A DNA stretch of 37,266 nucleotides from Xenococcus sp. PCC 7305 (GTDB taxonomy: Bacteria; Cyanobacteriota; Cyanobacteriia; Cyanobacteriales; Xenococcaceae), in assembly GCF_000332055.1 (NCBI RefSeq), contig NZ_ALVZ01000174.1, forward strand, positions 1-37,266, in the 5' to 3' direction. Of this stretch, positions 16,133 through 23,064 are shown in pieces; within the stretch, counting starts at the first letter, position 1; each line of letters starts with the position of its first letter. The notes under the pieces were generated by a model, which ran no database searches, was not told the origin of the DNA, and saw only the letters and a program-made list of their open reading frames with translations. The position numbers and the translations under genes were made by a program.

Positions 16133-16753
16133 TTATTTTTTCCACTTTTCTACTAAATCTTCTATATTTTTCCAGTTTTTATTGCCACTGTTTTGATCTA
16201 CTTCTTGGATAAATGTTTCTAATTTAGTGATCTGGCTGATTGCTGGGCTCTTAAAATAATCTTCAATCATTTTTCTATCGGCAATATTATTTTTGTAGCT
16301 AAGTGCCATGATTTCCAGAAAATTTAGAGTGCTTAATATATTGCTTTCTGTCTTGATGACATCTATTTCAGGAGGACAAGAATCATTGATCACATCTTGA
16401 GATATTGGATTAGATTGTTGTCCAATAAATTTTAAGCATGAGTTATTATCATCATTTTTTTCTTCATCAAAAGAAATTATTTGACTAATGCTATTGTTTT
16501 TCTCTTGAGTAAAAACTTCACTATATTCCGAAATTAAGTTTAGGGCATTTTTTTCTCTATTAAGTGTATTCCGCTCTAGAATAGCAAACGCCTGAATTAT
16601 CAAAGAACCTGCTATCAAAAAAATTGTTAATAAACCAATTGCCTGTAATTTAACGCTGTGATGTTGTAATGAAAGCTTTTCGATCTCTAACTCTGTTTCT
16701 TCTTGCTCTAAGTCAAAGATCTTCTGCTCTATCTTTTCTTTAATTTCTGGCAT
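16133..16753 (-). CDS. Coiled-coil membrane protein, DUF4760-like C-terminus
   Basis: A 206-aa protein. Residues 1-35 are a charged, Glu/Lys-rich coiled coil, residues about 37-58 one membrane helix (LQAIGLLTIFLIAGSLIIQAF). After a short helix there is a low-complexity segment with two Cys (residues about 105 and 125). Residues about 140-170 (LSTLNFLEIMALSYKNNIADRKMIEDYF) resemble the DUF4760 pattern 'NFFE-x-A-x-x-x-x-x-x-x-x-D-x-x-x-x-x-x-Y'. The function of that family is unknown. The gene is AT-rich, without HIP1 sites, and its stop abuts a truncated MITE-like repeat, so it may be a recent arrival. Family assignment is tentative. Confidence 0.55.
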   Translation of the reverse strand: MPEIKEKIEQKIFDLEQEETELEIEKLSLQHHSVKLQAIGLLTIFLIAGSLIIQAFAILERNTLNREKNALNLISEYSEVFTQEKNNSISQIISFDEEKNDDNNSCLKFIGQQSNPISQDVINDSCPPEIDVIKTESNILSTLNFLEIMALSYKNNIADRKMIEDYFKSPAISQITKLETFIQEVDQNSGNKNWKNIEDLVEKWKK

Positions 16754-17082
16754 AATTTATAACAGTCGATACTACTTTTTCCTCATTTGGAACCTATAAT
16801 AAGTAATATTTACTAGCTAAATCAACCAAAATATGTAATCTTTGTCTAATCTTTTTTTATATATCTTCTGTTTATCTTCAAAACATTTGGTGATATGAAT
16901 TAAATTCTTTGGAAAAAGAAAAATAATTTTCGCGATCGCCACTAGCCACTACAATGAAGCGATCGGGATTTGAAGAATCTTAGTTCGCGATTCCGAAGAG
17001 ATCTACTTCGCGGGGTACATTCTCTCAATATCCTCTGAATTTCCCTCCGTTAGATCTCCTGAAAAGCTTTTAATAACATAAC
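16754..17082. other. Intergenic region, nothing firm
   Basis: This 329-bp spacer upstream of the coiled-coil gene is AT-rich on its left half, with two CGATCG-type sites near 16935-16960. Around 16984-17015, CGCGATTCCGAAG and CTTCGCGG form a loose dyad. I see no gene or terminator. Confidence 0.4.
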
Positions 17083-17445
17083 TTAGAATTCATGCTCTCT
17101 AACAATGAATGCCGAAGACTTCGAATGATCGATAAAATTCGCTTCGTCCTCCAGTAGTGCAGCGCTTAGTTTTTGACCGTCTGGCGAACTCATTGCTTCT
17201 ATGAGATCTTCTTCTGACTCAAACCAGACTTCTGCCACGCCATCATATTCGCTGAGCATACCCCGCGAAGTTCTCATGCCTTCATTTAAAGGAGTATCTA
17301 CAGTATGAGATTGGACATACTTCTTGGCTCTCATGGCTCCTGCATTCTTCATGAAAAAAGGTCCATGTTGATTCATCCAATAGTCTTGGAACTGCTCACG
17401 AGTCATATTAGGATGACGACATAAACACATAATTAGTTTTATCAT
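17083..17445 (-). CDS. EthD-domain protein
   Basis: A 120-aa alpha/beta ferredoxin-like EthD/dimeric-barrel protein. The opening MIKLIMCLCRHPNMTREQFQDYW matches the family pattern 'K-x-x-x-x-x-x-R-x-x-x-x-[ST]-x-x-x-F-x-x-Y-W', followed by NQHGPFF. The second repeat half contains YDGVAEVWFESEEDL and the ending FIVREHEF. EthD proteins occur beside oxygenases and in polyketide-tailoring clusters, and some are dimeric-barrel enzymes; no oxidase is visible here. A good AAGGAG lies 8-9 nt before the ATG. It is third in a run of three minus-strand genes (methyltransferase, DUF1993, EthD) with gaps of 14 and 41 bp. Confidence 0.85.
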   Translation of the reverse strand: MIKLIMCLCRHPNMTREQFQDYWMNQHGPFFMKNAGAMRAKKYVQSHTVDTPLNEGMRTSRGMLSEYDGVAEVWFESEEDLIEAMSSPDGQKLSAALLEDEANFIDHSKSSAFIVREHEF

Positions 17446-17486
17446 CTTGATATACTCCTTGTGGGATGCGATTTTATTGAAATATT

Positions 17487-17996
17487 TTAAGCTTGTCTGA
17501 CGAAGGGAAGCAAATGCAACATGTAATCTTTTTTTCCTATGGGAACACCAGCCATACGCAGAATATCGTAAGTTGTAACTAGATGAAAGTAAAAGTTGGG
17601 AATTAGAAAATCATTCAGATAAGCACTTCCAGATAGCTCGATATACTGACCCTGACCTAATTCAATATGTATAGACCTATCTAGCTTTTCGTTTTTAATG
17701 TTTATGTTCGCCAGAAGCTCTGTCGTGTTTGAGATATGTTCATATGCTTGTTCGAGAGATGAAACCTTTTGATCGAGATTATCCGCAGGTTTGCTATCAC
17801 ACCATAGAGCAAAGTTGCGTGGTTGGTTGCAGGTGAAAGCAATCTGTGTCCCTAAGGGGAGCATATCCGCAATAATCCTCTTCTCAAGGAAAGAGTCATT
17901 ATCAAAATGATTCTGAGCCAAATTTAGGATATGTTTAAGAGTTGCTAAGCGGCTTTGGAAGAGGTTTTGGATGAAATTAATGTTCTGGCTTTGCAT
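17487..17996 (-). CDS. DUF1993-family protein
   Basis: A 169-aa helical protein that matches the DUF1993 pattern: an N-terminal QNLFQSRLATLKHILN helix, a middle with the conserved DMLPLGTQI, and the C-terminal signature NFYFHLVTTYDILRMAGVPIGKKDYM (residues about 134-160). The family resembles DinB-like four-helix bundles, but its reaction is unknown. No signal peptide is seen. It lies between the methyltransferase gene (14 bp upstream) and the EthD gene (41 bp downstream), and is therefore likely part of one transcript. Confidence 0.8.
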   Translation of the reverse strand: MQSQNINFIQNLFQSRLATLKHILNLAQNHFDNDSFLEKRIIADMLPLGTQIAFTCNQPRNFALWCDSKPADNLDQKVSSLEQAYEHISNTTELLANINIKNEKLDRSIHIELGQGQYIELSGSAYLNDFLIPNFYFHLVTTYDILRMAGVPIGKKDYMLHLLPFVRQA

Positions 17997-18010
17997 GTTC
18001 GTGGTCGTTC

Positions 18011-18712
18011 TTACTTTTGGGCACTGAGGAGTAGCGAGCCTGCTTCACAGTAGGCTCTATAAATATCGTAGTTGGGAAAGTATGGAGATGGGGTGAATTC
18101 GCTAGGAGAAGTCTGGACAGGAAGGGGAACACGGCGATCAACTACATTTGTCCAACCCGCTGAAGACAGTAGAGTATGCCATTCAGTTACGGATAGGTTA
18201 TGTACCGTTATCGGTAACGCTTCGATCCAATGTTTCGAAGCTGGATTATCTTGGTAGAGATCAATCACAAGACCTAGTCTGCCTCCAGGAAGAGATATGC
18301 GACACCAATCCTTGAGTGCTTGGAGTGGTTGGGGAGTGTAGTACAGCGCTTCGACGGAGACAATATGAGAGAATTGGTTGCTCTCGAAGGTTGTGTTCGA
18401 TATGTCAGCTTTTAAGAACTCCAAGTGGGGCCGAGTAGATCGCGAAGATGCGATCGCAATCATTTCGGCTGATAAATCTATGCCAATTCCACGGGCGATC
18501 TGTGAGCCAATAAGCTCATTGAAAATCCATCCGATGCCACAGCCTGCGTCAAGGACAACTGATTGAGCCGAGATTTCTAAATCATTTAGTAATTTTTGGG
18601 TTGCATAGCGATGACTGACGGACATTTTTTCCCCTCTTCCCGCCTTAGCCCACTGATCGAATTCGGTGGCAACTTCGCGGCTACTGGAGAATGGATTCTG
18701 CTTCGATATCAT
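18011..18712 (-). CDS. Class I SAM-dependent methyltransferase
   Basis: A 233-aa Rossmann-fold methyltransferase. Motif I is VVLDAGCGIGWIFNEL (about residues 57-72), the acidic loop after strand 2 is GIDLSAEMIAIA, and the post-motif region reads LEFLKADISN, SHIVSVEALYY and LPGGRLGLVIDLY. It resembles small-molecule (UbiE/COQ5-like or gamma-tocopherol-type) methyltransferases rather than RNA enzymes. The C-terminal part is rich in Pro and Tyr, and the substrate is unknown. As the first gene of the methyltransferase/DUF1993/EthD run it may set the substrate of a small tailoring pathway. A repeat element occupies the DNA just upstream (18784-18869). Confidence 0.85.
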   Translation of the reverse strand: MISKQNPFSSSREVATEFDQWAKAGRGEKMSVSHRYATQKLLNDLEISAQSVVLDAGCGIGWIFNELIGSQIARGIGIDLSAEMIAIASSRSTRPHLEFLKADISNTTFESNQFSHIVSVEALYYTPQPLQALKDWCRISLPGGRLGLVIDLYQDNPASKHWIEALPITVHNLSVTEWHTLLSSAGWTNVVDRRVPLPVQTSPSEFTPSPYFPNYDIYRAYCEAGSLLLSAQK

Positions 18713-18783
18713 AATTTCTGGTTCTATAAATCTTTTTCTGTTAATTCTGCAATTTTCATTAAAGCTTTCAACGTTCCGATCTT

Positions 18784-18869
18784 TAAATCTGTAGTCTCAC
18801 TGGAAAATTGCACTGCCCGACAACACAAATTTATCTCATTTGAATTACCCAATTACAAATTTGTGTTGC
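18784..18869 (-). repeat. Hairpin repeat B, copy 1
   Basis: Two 12-bp perfect arms, CAACACAAATTT (18821-18832) and AAATTTGTGTTG (18857-18868), enclose TCATTTGAATTACCCAATTA. An adjoining block with GTAGTCTC is also shared with the second copy. The same ~85-95-bp sequence recurs in the other orientation at 28808-28900. Confidence 0.7.
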
Positions 18870-19030
18870 TATAATCACGGTCGTGAAATCACAGGCGTTA
18901 AGTTACGGATATCAAATTAAGAGCATCGCACTATTTTACGTTGATTAGTTAGGGATTTGAATATGTAGTTTTTCATTGGACACAATAAATATTTTTATTA
19001 AATATAATACTTACAAAAGTTGGTGATTTC

Positions 19031-21475
19031 ATGAATTCTCCAGAAGATTTACTGCTTCAGAAGCTTAAAGCTGAACTAGAGTCAAAAAGAAGTGATTGGA
19101 GAGGTGGTAAGAAACCACGGCAATTACAATTAAACTCAGAAGACAAACAGCTCTTAATAAACAGCCAGGATTCAGCTAAAGAACAGCAACAAATGGAGAA
19201 GGAACCAGGGCGTGATTTCACCGATTTTTTGTCTGCGCAATTATTATCAACCAAAAAAGCCCCCAGTCTAAAATATTCAGTATCCCAAGAATATGCTTCT
19301 TTTGCCGATGACATAGGCAATGCTCTATTTCCGCCGAAGAAACTTAATATTTGTATTATTGCCCAAGATATTTTTGGCCCGGTCCGCAATGGGGGCATTG
19401 GTACGGCTTTTTATTATGCCGCCAATTTTTTGCGAGATTGTGGTCATCAGGTGAGTATTCTTTATAGTTTGGGAAACTATTGCGAAACAGGAGAAATCCA
19501 AGATTGGGTAGACTATTATGCTCAGCGCAATATTAATTTCATTCTAGTTCCTGAGCCAAAAATTCCTTCGGCTCCTGGTGCTCTATGTGGTTCGATGTTA
19601 GTTGCTCGCAAAGTTTATGAATATTTGAGAACTCAGTCATTTGATCTGATTCATGTGTCTGAATGGCGAGGGAATGCTTTTTATTGTCTATTGGCTAAGA
19701 AATTGGGATTAGCTTTTGCTAATACGACTTTTTGTGTTAAAACTTCCTCTCCGAGTCTTTGGTCGGCTATGGGAAATAATCATTTGGTCGATACGCCTCA
19801 TAGTTTACTTAGAAGCTATATTGAACGCAAGTCTGTAGAATGGGCAGATCTTGTAATTAGTCCCTCCCAACATATGTTGCAATGGATGGCAAGTAAGGGT
19901 TATGAACTGCCGCAGGAGAGATGTTATGTGCAACCGAATATTATGCCTTTATCTGAGGATGTCTTAAAGCAGAATTTTCAGCTGCAAGGTCGTCTGAATC
20001 AGGTTCAGGAATTAGTTTTTTTTGGTAGATTGGTGCCTCGCAAGGGTATTAAAATTTTCTGCCAAGCTTTGACTCAGTTATCACAGGCAGGCGAAGTTAA
20101 CTGTAAAGTTGTCTTTATGGGCAAATTAAGTGCTGGCAAGTTTGATGCAGGTGCTTATATTAGAGAGCAAGCGAAGAATTGGTCTTTTGAATGGACGATG
20201 ATTAATGACTATGATGCGTTGCAGGCTTTGGATTATCTGAAGAGTAATAATCGTCTGGCAATTGTACCTTCGTTGTTGGATAATTCTCCTTTTACGCTCT
20301 ATGAATGTCTATCGGAGCGAATTCCTTTTATCTGCAGCGATCGCGGAGGCACTCCTGAGCTTGTTCACCCCGAAGATCGAGGCGAAGTTGTGTTTCCCAT
20401 CCATCCTCGAAAATTGGCGCATAAATTAAGCAAAATTTTGCAGGAAGGAGTCATTATTGCCCGACCTTCTTTTGACTTCAAGCAAAACTTGGAACTTTGG
20501 GAGAGATGGCATTTGGCGATCGCAGAAAATCCTCAGCTGCGATTAGAAAAAGCTGGCCTGCTCGATCAAGTCCCAACTAATCAGAAATTAGCGATCGCAG
20601 AACGGCGGCCTTTAGTCTCAGTGTGTCTAGCTCATTTCAATCGACCACAAAAACTCAGTCAGGCGATCGCGTCCATTAAGAACCAGACCTATGATAATTA
20701 TGAAGTTATTTTGGTCGATGATGAAAGTGATCAACCAGAAGCAATTGCCTATCTTGATTCTCTAGAGTCGGAATTTTCCGACTTAGGTTGGCAAATAATT
20801 CGGCAAGAAAACCTTTATTTAGGAGCAGTGCGTAATACCTCAGTTCGTCATGCTAAGGGTGAATATATTTTATTTATGGATGACGATAATTGCGCCAAAC
20901 CCCATGAAATTGAGACTTTTGTTAGGGCAGCGCTCTATAGTGATGCCGATATTCTGACCTGCTTTGCTGATCGCTTTGAAGGAGATGAGCCGCCTCAGCC
21001 GAAGAACATTACAGGACGCGTAACTCCTGTTGGTGATTGCGTAGGTTATGGATTAGTGGAAAATTGTTATGGGGATTCTAATTCTTTAGTCAAACGTAGC
21101 TTCCTCGATAAAATAGGCGGATTCAGTGAGGATTATGGCGTAGGCAAAGATGATCTGGAATTCTTTTCCCGAGCAATTCTTCAGGGAGGAAAACTTCTCG
21201 TAGTTCCCGAAGCTTTATATTGGTACCGTATGTCAAAAAATCGCTTAAGAGACTTACATTTTGACACCAAAGAAGGTTATTGGCGGGCATTGAGGCCCTA
21301 TCTGGAAAACTTACCCTATGCCAGTCACGACATCGTACGCTTACTCGTGGGCTTATGCGATAAGGATCGCCACAATAATGAAGTTATCATTTCCTTGAAA
21401 GATCGATTACGAATGTTAGAACATGATTTCAACACGATGGAAAAATTGTTAAGCAAACAAAAAGACTTAAAATAA
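19031..21475 (+). CDS. Two-domain glycosyltransferase, GT4 + GT2
   Basis: An 814-aa fusion. After a polar, charged N-terminal region of about 90 residues, residues about 105-515 form a GT4 (GT-B) transferase: QDIFGPVRNGGIGTAFYYAA (about 113-132), FGRLVPRKGIKIF (about 330), and YECLSERIPFICSDRGGTPE (about 424). Residues about 525-770 form a GT2 (GT-A) transferase: PLVSVCLAHFNRPQKLSQAI (about 527), a LVDDES loop, the metal-binding FMDDDNCAK (about 614) and GVGKDDLEFFSRAI near 702. A short coiled-coil-like tail follows. Two transferases in one chain suggest two successive sugar additions, probably in surface-glycan synthesis. A paralogue of the same order lies at 33764-36223, about three residues in five identical by eye. 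MITE-like repeat A follows directly after the stop. Confidence 0.9.
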   Translation: MNSPEDLLLQKLKAELESKRSDWRGGKKPRQLQLNSEDKQLLINSQDSAKEQQQMEKEPGRDFTDFLSAQLLSTKKAPSLKYSVSQEYASFADDIGNALFPPKKLNICIIAQDIFGPVRNGGIGTAFYYAANFLRDCGHQVSILYSLGNYCETGEIQDWVDYYAQRNINFILVPEPKIPSAPGALCGSMLVARKVYEYLRTQSFDLIHVSEWRGNAFYCLLAKKLGLAFANTTFCVKTSSPSLWSAMGNNHLVDTPHSLLRSYIERKSVEWADLVISPSQHMLQWMASKGYELPQERCYVQPNIMPLSEDVLKQNFQLQGRLNQVQELVFFGRLVPRKGIKIFCQALTQLSQAGEVNCKVVFMGKLSAGKFDAGAYIREQAKNWSFEWTMINDYDALQALDYLKSNNRLAIVPSLLDNSPFTLYECLSERIPFICSDRGGTPELVHPEDRGEVVFPIHPRKLAHKLSKILQEGVIIARPSFDFKQNLELWERWHLAIAENPQLRLEKAGLLDQVPTNQKLAIAERRPLVSVCLAHFNRPQKLSQAIASIKNQTYDNYEVILVDDESDQPEAIAYLDSLESEFSDLGWQIIRQENLYLGAVRNTSVRHAKGEYILFMDDDNCAKPHEIETFVRAALYSDADILTCFADRFEGDEPPQPKNITGRVTPVGDCVGYGLVENCYGDSNSLVKRSFLDKIGGFSEDYGVGKDDLEFFSRAILQGGKLLVVPEALYWYRMSKNRLRDLHFDTKEGYWRALRPYLENLPYASHDIVRLLVGLCDKDRHNNEVIISLKDRLRMLEHDFNTMEKLLSKQKDLK

Positions 21476-21611
21476 CGTGAGTTCGGTGAGTACAAAATTT
21501 ACTAGTTCTGAATAAGGATTTGGGGATTTGGGGATTTGGGGATCTGGGAAAAAGCCTATTACTTCCTTGTTCAACTTGGGAAATTTAATCGAAAAAAAAA
21601 TCGTCGAACTG
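21476..21611 (-). repeat. MITE-like repeat A, copy 3
   Basis: Inverted relative to copies 1 and 2. It opens with GTGAGTTCGGTGAGTACAAA directly after the stop of the glycosyltransferase gene and closes with TCGTCGAACTG. The internal blocks (TACTAGTTCTGAATA, GGATTTGGG repeats, GCCTATTACTTCCTTG, TTCAACTTGGGAAATTTAAT) match copy 2 reversed. This is the most complete copy and shows the terminal inverted repeats best. Confidence 0.75.
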
Positions 21612-21634
21612 CCGTTAAAATAATAGCTAATCTT

Positions 21635-21757
21635 CCCTAATTCCCTACATCCCTAATTCCCTACATCCCCAATTCCCTACATCCCCAATTCCCTACATCC
21701 CTAATTCCCTACATCCCTAATTCCCTACATCCCTAATTCCCTACATCCCTAATTCCC
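21635..21757 (+). repeat. Octamer-pair tandem array
   Basis: About 7.5 units of a 16-bp compound repeat, CCCTAATT + CCCTACAT, with a few C/T changes (CCCCAATT). It lies in the 461-bp spacer between the GT4-GT2 gene and nblA. Confidence 0.8.
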
Positions 21758-21870
21758 CCAAGCGAGAAGTATTGGTGCGATCGCTTTTTGCCAGTGAAAT
21801 CGTGATGGATTTTATTATCTGTACGGGTTTTACTACTCAGGTTTCTTTGTAAAGTACTGTTAATCTTTCT

Positions 21871-21892
21871 TAAGATAAATTATCATATCTTA
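21871..21892. promoter_or_regulatory. Inverted repeat upstream of nblA
   Basis: TAAGATA (21871-21877) and TATCTTA (21886-21892) are a perfect 7-bp dyad with an 8-bp centre, 45 bp before the nblA ATG. TATAGA at 21891-21896 could be a -10 element, so the dyad would overlap a promoter. nblA genes are strongly induced by nutrient loss, but the regulator that reads this site is not known. Confidence 0.35.
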
Positions 21893-21936
21893 TAGATTGT
21901 TAAACATTTTCTTATACAACCAACTGAGAAATAGCG

Positions 21937-22134
21937 ATGAATTATTCTGAAAGATTATCCCTAGAACAAGAATTCAGCTTAAGAAGATTTGCGGATCAGG
22001 TCCGAACTCTCTCTCTAGAGCAGGTACAGGATTTGTCCTTAGAGTTATATCGGCAAATGATGCTCAAAGATAACCTTTACGAAGACTTATTACAAGAAGA
22101 GCTGGGGATGAGCTCAATATCATTATCCGCTTAA
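21937..22134 (+). CDS. nblA: Phycobilisome degradation protein NblA
   Basis: Small adaptor that binds phycobiliproteins and the HslU/ClpC-type chaperone to trigger phycobilisome proteolysis in nitrogen or sulfur starvation. The 65-aa sequence has the family pattern: LSLEQEFSLRRFADQV at residues 7-22, then LSLEQVQDLSLELYRQMMLKDNLYEDLLQ (about 27-55), ending with EELGM. NblA is usually about 55-65 residues; this chain is complete with a short extra tail (SSISLSA). It stands alone with its own upstream region (dyad at 21871-21892). A HEAT-repeat gene follows on the same strand, separated by 197 bp that include a 28-codon frame. Confidence 0.9.
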   Translation: MNYSERLSLEQEFSLRRFADQVRTLSLEQVQDLSLELYRQMMLKDNLYEDLLQEELGMSSISLSA

Positions 22135-22160
22135 AATTTTAGTTATTTCCATCAAAGATC

Positions 22161-22247
22161 ATGATTAGTCTAATTTCTTTTCTAATGTATTTATGGGCTT
22201 TGGTCGCTGTTCTTGATCGGCTTAGTAGCCAAAATCCTTTCAATTAA
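22161..22247 (+). CDS. Possible 28-aa single-span membrane peptide
   Basis: ATG 22161 to TAA 22247 encodes MISLISFLMYLWALVAVLDR plus eight more residues (LSSQNPFN). Nearly all of it is one hydrophobic helix with a short polar end, as in the tiny membrane subunits of photosynthetic complexes. It lies between nblA and the HEAT-repeat gene on the same strand. There is no clear Shine-Dalgarno and I do not recognise the sequence, so it may be chance. Confidence 0.25.
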   Translation: MISLISFLMYLWALVAVLDRLSSQNPFN

Positions 22248-22331
22248 AAACTTGACTCAGGAATTTTCACTTCCCTTGTCGCAAATAATTCAGTAAATCG
22301 ATTTAAATCGCCTAAATTTCTAGATATTTTT

Positions 22332-22988
22332 ATGGAACTACATCAAATTGAAACCTACCTTGATAGCTCGAATCCTCAAGATCGGATGAAGGCAATCACT
22401 GAACTCAGAAATTATGAGCCTCCTTTGGTTGTTCCGCTCCTAAAACGCAGAATGCATGACCAAGAATTTATGATTCGCTCCTTTGTCGCAATGGGTTTAG
22501 GCTTTAAGCAAACTGATGAAGGTTTTGAGCTACTAGTAAACATCATCGAAAATGACAAAGACTATAACGTCAGGGCTGAAGCTGCTAATTCTCTGGCAAA
22601 GTACGGAGAACAGTCAATTTCCCACCTCGTGAGACTATTTCAAAAAGATTCCCATTGGTTAGTTCGGCAAAGTATTTTTGCCGCTATTGAGTTAGCAAAC
22701 TACCCTGAAATTCTTTTGGATTTATCTATTTTAGGGATGCGAGGGGATGATCTAGTCGTCAAACTAACTGCGATCGCCAATTTAGCTGAGCTAGCCAAGA
22801 CAGCTTATGCCGCTTTCGCCCTAGAAATACTCTTAGAAGCTGCTGATTCCAAGGGAGCAGAAGTTCGTGCCCAGGTAGCAAGGATTCTAAAACATTTTGC
22901 AGATCCCAGGGTAGAAGAGGCTCTCAATAAACTGCGACAAGATGGTGATCATCGGGTTGTCGGTGCGACCTTAGAATCTTTGGTCTGA
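22332..22988 (+). CDS. HEAT-repeat protein, possibly NblB/CpcE-like
   Basis: A 218-aa all-helical protein built of about five or six HEAT-type repeats (residues 12-215), with the usual spaced R/D and A/V helix pattern: IRSFVAMGLGFKQTDEG, VRAEAANSLAKYGE, VRQSIFAAIELA, VKLTAIANLAELAK, VRAQVARILKHFADP. Such repeats occur in the bilin lyase subunits CpcE/CpcF and in NblB, a lyase-like protein of about 220 aa needed for chromophore release in phycobilisome breakdown. The length and the position directly after nblA fit an NblB-like role. However, HEAT repeats are generic and many cyanobacterial proteins of this size have other jobs, so I give no gene symbol. Confidence 0.6.
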   Translation: MELHQIETYLDSSNPQDRMKAITELRNYEPPLVVPLLKRRMHDQEFMIRSFVAMGLGFKQTDEGFELLVNIIENDKDYNVRAEAANSLAKYGEQSISHLVRLFQKDSHWLVRQSIFAAIELANYPEILLDLSILGMRGDDLVVKLTAIANLAELAKTAYAAFALEILLEAADSKGAEVRAQVARILKHFADPRVEEALNKLRQDGDHRVVGATLESLV

Positions 22989-23064
22989 TGGGCAATGGGT
23001 AATAGTTGTTTTAACCCAAAACCTAAAACCCAAAACCTAACACCTACTAAATAATCAAAGCATC

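Noticed and set aside
18072-18874. Plus-strand frames over the methyltransferase gene and hairpin repeat B
   Set aside because: They are antisense to a clear methyltransferase gene or cover the repeat, with no protein features.
21821-21833. GTA ... TAC pair upstream of nblA as an NtcA box
   Set aside because: The spacing is 7 bp, not the 8 bp of the NtcA consensus, and the pair lies over 100 bp from the start.
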